Source: JADJQU01 sp035490315 (GTDB lineage Bacteria > Planctomycetota > UBA1135 > GCA-002686595). From it: a stretch of 20,236 nucleotides of DNA. Of this stretch, positions 15,373-20,236 are shown one piece after another. The translations under genes were made by a program, and so were the position numbers. The stretch is taken from NCBI GenBank assembly GCA_035490315.1, contig DATHET010000351.1, positions 1 to 20,236 of the forward strand. The letters run 5' to 3'. Position 1 is the stretch's first letter. The number at the start of each line of letters is the position of its first letter. Below the pieces are notes generated by a model. It worked only from the letters and a program-made list of their open reading frames with translations, was not told the origin of the DNA and ran no database searches.

Positions 15373-15452
15373 GGTACCCGGTATTCCACCACCATTTATT
15401 ACACGCCGCGTGTAAGCGCGGCGTGTTAGATGGTGGTGGAATACCGGGTGCC
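15373..15452. repeat. 80-bp near-perfect inverted repeat between convergent genes
   Basis: The left arm begins GGTACCCGGTATTCCACCAC and the right arm is its reverse complement with one substitution in the first bases (GGCACCC on the minus strand) and a small indel near the middle. An inner stem CACGCCGCG (15402-15410) pairs with CGCGGCGTG (15417-15425) around TGTAAG. It sits 5 nt after the flgO-like stop and 2 nt after the stop of the convergent lipoprotein gene, so it could end transcription from both sides. No T tract follows the stem on either strand. Confidence 0.9.
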
Positions 15453-15454
15453 AT

Positions 15455-16453
15455 TCATGGTGCTGGCACGTTGAAGGGGCTGTAGGCGAACGATCCTTCG
15501 AAAAAGCGTGGCACGAGCGTCATGGTCGTGTGCTGCTTGATGTCGCCGAGTCGGATCGAGCGGTCGAAGGTGAGCCAGATCAGGCCGCCACGGTTCACTG
15601 GGTGAGAAGCGGGTGATGCGAGACCGTCGTAGATGGCGAGCGAGTCATCGATGAGCCTGCACGGGCACAGGATGCAGCCCGGGAGTCCAATCTGGTTCTT
15701 GCTGCTCGCAACCTTCCCGTCGAGACCCATCGAACGATACCTGTGTTCGCTGGCCAATCCGACTGCCTTGCCCTCGGCGGTCAATGCAAAGGGCCAGTCC
15801 TCCGAGATCGTCGTCGTGCTCCCTGTTCCGACGTCAATCGAGACCCATGACTCTTCGAGAGACCCGCCATCGAGCGTGTCCCATCCGATCACGTGCTTGC
15901 CATCGCCCGTCAGTCGATGCGCGGCGTACCGCCGTTGCCAATCAGGGATCTCGAGTTCGCGACCCGTATCGACTTCGAACACACGCGCCTTGCGGTTTCT
16001 GAAGGAGCACAGCGCTCTTCCCCCTGCGAGGTCAACGACGAATTCGCTCCAGGGATTGGAGTTCTTGCTACTTCCGACTTCCGCCAAGACACGTTCTTCT
16101 CCCGTCACGATGGATTTCAACACGAGCGTGTAAGAGCCTTTGAAGAGCATGCTCCACCTCGACTCGCGCACGTAGACGATCCGGCCCGATTCGTCGATCC
16201 CGCTGGCGACGACGGCATCGCCCTCAGTCCCGAACTTGTCGACGCGGCCCGTAGGAAGCGAGACGACGAGCAGACGGTTGCTCCCATCCGCCACGACGAC
16301 CGTGCCCTTCGCCCGCGAAAGCAGCTCCGGCGACTCCGCGACATCGATTGTCGGAGCAGGATCGACTGGAAGCAGCCAGCAACTCTGGACGAGCCACGCC
16401 AGGAGCAGGGTGCACAGGACCTGAGCCAATCTACGCCTGCCGGTCGTCATCAT
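15455..16453 (-). CDS. Hypothetical lipoprotein, beta-propeller-like
   Basis: 332 aa from ATG 16453 (a second ATG follows directly at 16450; GGGAG lies 4-7 nt upstream). The signal peptide has lipobox LVQSC (Cys25). The mature part is beta-rich with WD40/PD40-like phrases such as GTVVVADGSNRLLVVSLPTG, ALCSFRNRKARVFEVDTG and RLTGDGKHVIGWDTLDGG, suggesting a six-bladed or similar propeller, but no named family is recognised. A short PGCILCPC motif (three cysteines) occurs near the C-terminal third. The gene seems less GC-biased than the flagellar genes, and it is bounded on both sides by copies of the GGTACCCGGTATTCC repeat. It is convergent to the flagellar operon and probably unrelated to it. 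Confidence 0.82.
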   Translation of the reverse strand: MMTTGRRRLAQVLCTLLLAWLVQSCWLLPVDPAPTIDVAESPELLSRAKGTVVVADGSNRLLVVSLPTGRVDKFGTEGDAVVASGIDESGRIVYVRESRWSMLFKGSYTLVLKSIVTGEERVLAEVGSSKNSNPWSEFVVDLAGGRALCSFRNRKARVFEVDTGRELEIPDWQRRYAAHRLTGDGKHVIGWDTLDGGSLEESWVSIDVGTGSTTTISEDWPFALTAEGKAVGLASEHRYRSMGLDGKVASSKNQIGLPGCILCPCRLIDDSLAIYDGLASPASHPVNRGGLIWLTFDRSIRLGDIKQHTTMTLVPRFFEGSFAYSPFNVPAP

Positions 16454-16506
16454 GTCGCTCCCTCGGGTTCGAGTGCGCGTCATGCAGACGACGCGCTGGA
16501 CACGAT

Positions 16507-16540
16507 CATGCCCGTTGCCGGTGCGCCGGCAACGGGCATG
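16507..16540. repeat. Perfect 15-bp-arm hairpin (loop TGCG)
   Basis: CATGCCCGTTGCCGG at 16507-16521 pairs perfectly with CCGGCAACGGGCATG at 16526-16540. It lies between the start of the beta-propeller lipoprotein gene and the stop of the DUF5666-like gene, directly next to a copy of the gene-end repeat. On the minus strand it follows that copy, giving the order stop, conserved leader, hairpin. No T tract follows. Confidence 0.9.
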
Positions 16541-16546
16541 TAAGAA

Positions 16547-16569
16547 ATGGTGGTGGAATACCGGGTACC
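16547..16569 (-). repeat. Copy of the 23-bp gene-end repeat
   Basis: On the minus strand this starts GGTACCCGGTATTCC and is identical over 23 bp to 15373-15395. The match extends to 30 of 31 bases when the next eight (TT[A/C]TTACA region) are included. It also matches the minus strand of 15430-15452 with one mismatch. It begins 3 nt after the stop of the DUF5666-like gene. Confidence 0.9.
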
Positions 16570-16572
16570 GGG

Positions 16573-18294
16573 TCAGTCGACTTTCGACTTGATCTCGTAG
16601 CAGAGGATTTCGTTCGGGGTGGTGATCGTGCCGAGGCCGAGGACTTCGACTTCGAGGGAATCGCCGCCGTTCATTCCGTTGAACAGGGCGTAGAACTGCG
16701 ACTCGCTCGAGGCTTCGTCCTCGAAGCGCGCGGCGGGGTCGAAGTTCACCGCGGCGGCGCCGAAGCTCACGCTGTTGCCGAAGGAGTCCTTGAGGTCGCT
16801 CATCGTGGCGTTGAACGAGTGAAGAGCGGGAAAGACCGCGACGGCGTGGCCCTTGAAACGGCCGGCGTGGATCTTGGTCTTCGAAGCGGTGATCGTCGGA
16901 GCGTTCGCCGGCCCGGAGATCGCTCCGTGCACTTCGAGCTTCAGGCCGACTTGCAGCTGCGACGTCGAGAGGGACGGATTCGCATGGGTATCCAGGAACA
17001 AGGAGCTCGCGCTGATGTCGACCATGACGCTCGTCGAGCTGCTCTGCACCTGACCGGAGGCGATCGCCGGCTCATCCGAATCCAATCGCATCGTGATCGT
17101 GTTCGGGAAACCGGCGACGCTGGTGATGCGGCCTTCGAACTCCGGCTGGTCCTCGATCTCGATCTGCGAAGCAGGGAAGGGCGAGTTGACGAAGGCGGGG
17201 AACTTGACCTTGACACGCTGGCCCTCGCTCAAGCTTGCCTCGCTGGTCGGGATGTGCTCCTCGAGGACGAAGCTCGTCGAGACCGTGTAGGTGACCGGGA
17301 CCGAAGACTGCCCGTTGATCACCTGCGTGGCAATCGACGAGCCCTTCTCGATCTCGATGATCTGCAGCGTGAACGTGTTCGCGAGCTTGTCGAGGTTGGA
17401 CACGCGTCCGTCGATCTTGACCACGTAGGAAGAGCCGCCGAACCCATCGTCCTCGACTTCGACGCGCGTCGCGGTGATCTGGCCGCCGATAAGGCTGCCG
17501 TGCACCTCGAGCAGGGTCGTGCCCGCGACCAGCGCGTTGAAGAAGCTGTTGGCGCTCGCGAAGCTCGATCCGTTCTCGTCGAGCAGCAGGGTCGCGCCCG
17601 TGATTGCGACGGTCGTCTTGCCCAGCGGCAGCGAGAGGTCGCCGTCGGCGAAGGCGTCGATGATGAAGCTGTTGTTCCCGGCGTCGGTCGTTTGCACCAC
17701 GCCCTTGACCTCGTCGATCACCGAAGAGCTCGCGCCACCGCTGGCGAGCGCGGCCGTGCCGCGCGGATCGAAACTGATCGGCGGCGCCGTCGGCGTGCCG
17801 GTCAGCGAAAGGGACAGATCGATGTCGAGCAGGATCTGGCGGTATCCGCCGGAGGTGATCGTCTTCGGACTGGCAAAGGCGAGCTCGAAACTGGTTCCGA
17901 CTTGCGTGACAGGAACGGCCGCACCATTGCGGTCGATCGCCGATGAAGAGGCTGGCGCGAGCTCGATCGCGACGCCGCGGAAAAGTCCTTCCGGCAGGTC
18001 CTCGCGCGAAACCCAGCGCGGCGAGACGCCGGCACCGATCAGATCGATCGCGAGCGGAGCGACCAGCAGGTTGCTGCTTGGGACACCGGCCGAGGAAACC
18101 AGCCGGATGCCTTGGATCGTCGTCTGAAAAGCCAGCAGCTCGTCGACGGTTGCGTCGGTGATCAGGAAGTCGGTCGAGCCCGCAGCGACTCCGCCGCCGC
18201 TGCTTCCGCCACCGCCGCCACTACCGCATCCGGTGAGCAGCAGAGCTGCGAGGGAGAGACCGATCAGACTTCGTGACAAGGGTTTGAAGAACAT
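16573..18294 (-). CDS. DUF4382/DUF5666-like multi-domain lipoprotein
   Basis: 573 aa. The signal peptide has lipobox LLTGC (Cys23), followed by a Gly/Ser linker (CGSGGGGGSSGGG). GSTDFLITDATVDELLAFQT and the following ~120 residues resemble DUF4382. After about 195 come several OB-like beta modules of DUF5666 type: DEVKGVVQTTDAGNNSFIID, VVKIDGRVSNLDKLANTFTL, PEFEGRITSVAGFPNTITMR and a last one at RFKGHAVAVFP. Such proteins are exported and surface- or periplasm-anchored; their function is unknown. ATG 18294 is chosen because it starts a proper lipoprotein signal; it has no clear Shine-Dalgarno. The frame is open to 18624, but that stretch is basic, non-signal-like and runs into a large hairpin. 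It is a tandem paralogue of the next gene to the right. Confidence 0.9.
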   Translation of the reverse strand: MFFKPLSRSLIGLSLAALLLTGCGSGGGGGSSGGGVAAGSTDFLITDATVDELLAFQTTIQGIRLVSSAGVPSSNLLVAPLAIDLIGAGVSPRWVSREDLPEGLFRGVAIELAPASSSAIDRNGAAVPVTQVGTSFELAFASPKTITSGGYRQILLDIDLSLSLTGTPTAPPISFDPRGTAALASGGASSSVIDEVKGVVQTTDAGNNSFIIDAFADGDLSLPLGKTTVAITGATLLLDENGSSFASANSFFNALVAGTTLLEVHGSLIGGQITATRVEVEDDGFGGSSYVVKIDGRVSNLDKLANTFTLQIIEIEKGSSIATQVINGQSSVPVTYTVSTSFVLEEHIPTSEASLSEGQRVKVKFPAFVNSPFPASQIEIEDQPEFEGRITSVAGFPNTITMRLDSDEPAIASGQVQSSSTSVMVDISASSLFLDTHANPSLSTSQLQVGLKLEVHGAISGPANAPTITASKTKIHAGRFKGHAVAVFPALHSFNATMSDLKDSFGNSVSFGAAAVNFDPAARFEDEASSESQFYALFNGMNGGDSLEVEVLGLGTITTPNEILCYEIKSKVD

Positions 18295-18592
18295 GGGGAT
18301 GATGCTCGGTGAGGACTTCGAAAGCGCAGGGGAGGCAATTGTTTTTCGCCCTGCGCAACGCATAGGCCGACCGGGAGGAGGCAGGCTCACCCCCGTTGCT
18401 GCACGCAGGAACATCACCTTGAGCCGGTTTCCCTCGATTCGAAATGCTCGGCGTCCAGGAACTGGACGCAGGTCCGCGCGGGACTTGTGCGTAGTCCGAG
18501 CGCTGCAACCCGGAAGCTCGCGCGAGGGAGAGCCCGGAATTGTTCGGTGAGCACCCCTGCGGCTCCGCCTGTCGCTGCGCTGTCGACACACC
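18295..18592. other. Intergenic region upstream of the DUF5666-like gene
   Basis: About 300 bp with no convincing gene on either strand. It should hold the promoter of the leftward lipoprotein gene, but no clear -35/-10, sigma-54 or sigma-28 site was recognised. The only AT-rich patch is around 18338-18348 (CAATTGTTTTT). Confidence 0.5.
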
Positions 18593-18689
18593 TGTCGTAA
18601 CGGAGCCAGGCTCGACTCCGACATCCCTTCACCGCGCGCAACGCGCGCGGCGAAGGGATGTCGGAGTCGAGCCTGGCTCCGTTACGACA
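18593..18689. repeat. Long hairpin with 46-bp arms
   Basis: The left arm is 18593-18638 and the right arm 18644-18689, with a 5-nt loop (CAACG). All but one of 46 positions pair (A at 18631 faces C at 18651). Each arm contains the sub-palindrome GAGCCAGGCTC or its complement. It lies between the tandem paralogues, right after the gene-end palindrome at 18692-18721. As RNA it would be extremely stable. There is no T tract at either end. Confidence 0.95.
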
Positions 18690-18691
18690 TC

Positions 18692-18721
18692 GCCTGGTAC
18701 CCGGAATACCGGGTACCAGGC
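18692..18721. repeat. 30-bp palindrome carrying the gene-end core
   Basis: GCCTGGTACCCGG and CCGGGTACCAGGC pair perfectly around AATA. Read on the minus strand it contains GGTACCCGGTATTCC, the same 15-base core found at the other gene ends in this block. The core begins 8 nt after the stop of the leftward gene; the palindrome itself begins 4 nt after it. Confidence 0.92.
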
Positions 18722-18725
18722 AGTG

Positions 18726-20236
18726 CTAGTTGACCTTGGCTTTGATCTCGTAGGCCAGGATTTCGTTGGGCGTCGTGACTGTGCCCAGGCCGAAGACCTC
18801 GACTTCGAGAACCTCGCCGACGCCGAGCGTGGCAAAGAGTCCGTTGAACTCCGCCTCGGTTTCGGCCTCGCCGCTGAAGATCGTCGTCGCCGGGTCGATG
18901 TTCACGGTGACCGGCCCAAAGGCGACGCTGTTGCCGAACGAATCCTTGAGGTCCGTGATCGTCGCGCTGAACGAGTGCAGCAGCGGGAACGTCGCCGTCA
19001 CATCGCCCTTGAAGCGACCGGAGTGGATCTTGGTCTTGGTCGACGCGATCGTCGGAGCCGTGTTCAGTCCGGTGATCGCGCCGTGGACCTCGATCTTCAG
19101 ACCCGGTTGGAGCTGCGTGGTCAGCAGCGCGGGATCTCCATCCGTGTCGAGGAACGGGGCTGCCCCGGCGATGTTCACGACCACGTCCGTCTGGGCGTCG
19201 AGCACCTGACCCGCGGCGATCGCCGGCTCATTGGCGTTCAAGCGGATGATGACCGATACAGGCAAGCCTGTGACATCGGTGATCACGCCTTCGAATTCGG
19301 GCTGGTCCTCGATCTCGATCTGCGACGCGGCGAAGGGCGTGGCGACGAAGGTCGGGAACTTGACTTTCACGCGCTGACCCTCGGCCAGGCTGGTCTCGGT
19401 CGTCGGCGTGTTGCCGTCGATCACGATGCTCGTGGTGATGGTGTAGGTGACCGCGATCGAAGTCGCACCGCCGATGATCGGCCCGGCGGTCGCCGATCCC
19501 TTCTCGATCTCGATGACCTCGACGTCGAAGGTGTCGGCGACCGTGTCGAGGTTGACGATGCGGCCGTCGATCTTCACCACGTAGGCCGGGTTGCCGACGC
19601 CGTCGTCCTCGACCTCGATGCGCGAAGCAACGATAATGCCTCCAGTGAGTGTGCCGTGGACCTCGAGCACGGTCGTGCCGGTCACCAGCGCGGCATAGAA
19701 GGCGGCGGTGCTCGCGAAGGGCAGTCCGGCTTCGTCGATCAGCAGGGTGCCGGCCGTCAGGCTGACCGTGGTCTCGTCCAGCGGCAGCGTGAGATCGCCG
19801 TCGGCGAAGGCGTCGATGGAAAGCCGGTTGGTGCCCGGAGTGGTCGTCAGGACCGTGCCTTGGACCTCGTCGATTGCCGACGATGCCGTCCCGCCCAGGG
19901 TGAGGCTCGCGGTCCCGGTCGGGTCGAAGAGCAGCGGGGGTGCCGCGACCGTGCCCGACAGGGACAGGGGCAGGTCGATGTCGAGCACCAGCTGGCGGTA
20001 GCCGGTCGCGGTGATCGTGACAGGAGCGGGAAAGAACACCTCGAAGGCGGTTGCAGTCTCGGTCACGGTAATTGCTGCCGCGGCGCGATCGATGGCCTGC
20101 GTCGAGGCGGGAGTGATGTCCAGGGCGACACCGCGGAACGTCCCGGCCGGCAGATCCTGGCGCAGGACCCAGCGGGGCGCGGCATCCGCGCCGATCAGGT
20201 CGATCGTCAGGGGCACGGCGAGGAGATTGCTTCCTT
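18726..20236 (-). CDS. DUF4382/DUF5666-like protein, paralogue of the neighbouring gene; N-terminus cut by window edge
   Basis: About 502 residues are readable. The frame continues to the right edge (GSNLLAVPLTIDLIGAD aligns with SNLLVAPLAIDLIGAG of the paralogue), so the GTG at 20216 is an internal valine and the true start, with an expected lipoprotein signal, lies outside. Alignment by eye with the 573-aa neighbour is collinear to the last residues (TTPNEILAYEIKAKVN against TTPNEILCYEIKSKVD), showing a tandem duplication followed by moderate divergence. The modules are the same: a DUF4382-like start, then DUF5666-like segments such as DEVQGTVLTTTPGTNRLSID, VVKIDGRIVNLDTVADTFDV and PEFEGVITDVTGLPVSVIIR. 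It is likely an exported, anchored beta-rich protein of unknown role. Confidence 0.9.
   Translation of the reverse strand, partial: GSNLLAVPLTIDLIGADAAPRWVLRQDLPAGTFRGVALDITPASTQAIDRAAAAITVTETATAFEVFFPAPVTITATGYRQLVLDIDLPLSLSGTVAAPPLLFDPTGTASLTLGGTASSAIDEVQGTVLTTTPGTNRLSIDAFADGDLTLPLDETTVSLTAGTLLIDEAGLPFASTAAFYAALVTGTTVLEVHGTLTGGIIVASRIEVEDDGVGNPAYVVKIDGRIVNLDTVADTFDVEVIEIEKGSATAGPIIGGATSIAVTYTITTSIVIDGNTPTTETSLAEGQRVKVKFPTFVATPFAASQIEIEDQPEFEGVITDVTGLPVSVIIRLNANEPAIAAGQVLDAQTDVVVNIAGAAPFLDTDGDPALLTTQLQPGLKIEVHGAITGLNTAPTIASTKTKIHSGRFKGDVTATFPLLHSFSATITDLKDSFGNSVAFGPVTVNIDPATTIFSGEAETEAEFNGLFATLGVGEVLEVEVFGLGTVTTPNEILAYEIKAKVN

Noticed and set aside
15373..15452. Classical bidirectional rho-independent terminator
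   Set aside because: The stem is strong, but no T run follows on either strand. The T-rich piece lies before the inner stem, so it is reported as a repeat and termination is left as a hypothesis.
15501..15530. Second sigma-54-like site (TGGCACG near 15509)
   Set aside because: The -24-like half is present, but no TTGC follows at the right spacing and it lies inside a coding region.
16348..17946. A 532-codon plus-strand frame
   Set aside because: Antisense to the DUF5666-like gene, with a mirror-type Arg/Asp/Glu-rich product.
18295..18624. N-terminal extension of the DUF5666-like gene by 110 codons
   Set aside because: It would put a basic, unstructured stretch before a perfect lipoprotein signal peptide and would begin inside one arm of the long hairpin.
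15373..18721. CRISPR-like array
   Set aside because: The repeats are few, irregularly spaced, in both orientations and separated by genes.

Overview
The window is GC-rich, gene-dense DNA from a flagellated, probably Gram-negative-type (diderm) bacterium. The set of a GSCFA protein, DUF4382/DUF5666-like lipoproteins and a compact flagellar export operon would fit a deep-branching Planctomycetota lineage. That assignment is an inference from gene content; nothing in the window proves it.

Left block (1-5096, minus strand): four genes read leftward from near the flagellar promoter. They are a small DHp (histidine kinase dimerisation)-like protein, a two-domain family 2 glycosyltransferase, a second glycosyltransferase with a probable TPR-like tail, and a GSCFA-domain protein that runs off the left edge. 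The first three are joined by ATGA stop/start overlaps, so this looks like one polysaccharide or glycan-modification operon.

Central block (5219-15367, plus strand): a long flagellar operon in the order fliO-fliP-fliQ-fliR-flhB-flhA-flhF-flhG-(small membrane protein)-fliA-(66 aa)-(85 aa)-(coiled-coil lipoprotein)-(FlgO/LpoB-like lipoprotein). FliO/P/Q/R, FlhB and FlhA form the export gate, FlhF/FlhG set flagellar position and number, and FliA (sigma-28) drives late genes. Almost every junction overlaps or nearly touches. A textbook sigma-54 site (TGGCACG-N4-TTGC, GG-N10-GC) lies just upstream of fliO at 5179-5193, so the operon appears to sit at a sigma-54 to sigma-28 step of a regulatory cascade. 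The five uncharacterised genes around and after fliA are the most interesting coding part of the window.

Right block (15368-20236, minus strand): a beta-propeller-like lipoprotein and two tandem paralogous DUF5666-like lipoproteins, the second cut by the right edge. All four gene 3' ends in this block (three minus-strand genes plus the end of the flagellar operon) carry the same core, GGTACCCGGTATTCC or a one-base variant, 2-8 nt after the stop codon. Each core is followed by or embedded in a different strong hairpin, including one with 46-bp arms and a single mismatch. These do not look like ordinary intrinsic terminators (no terminal T tract). They may be an undescribed gene-end palindromic repeat family.

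No rRNA, tRNA, CRISPR array, transposase or integrase was seen.
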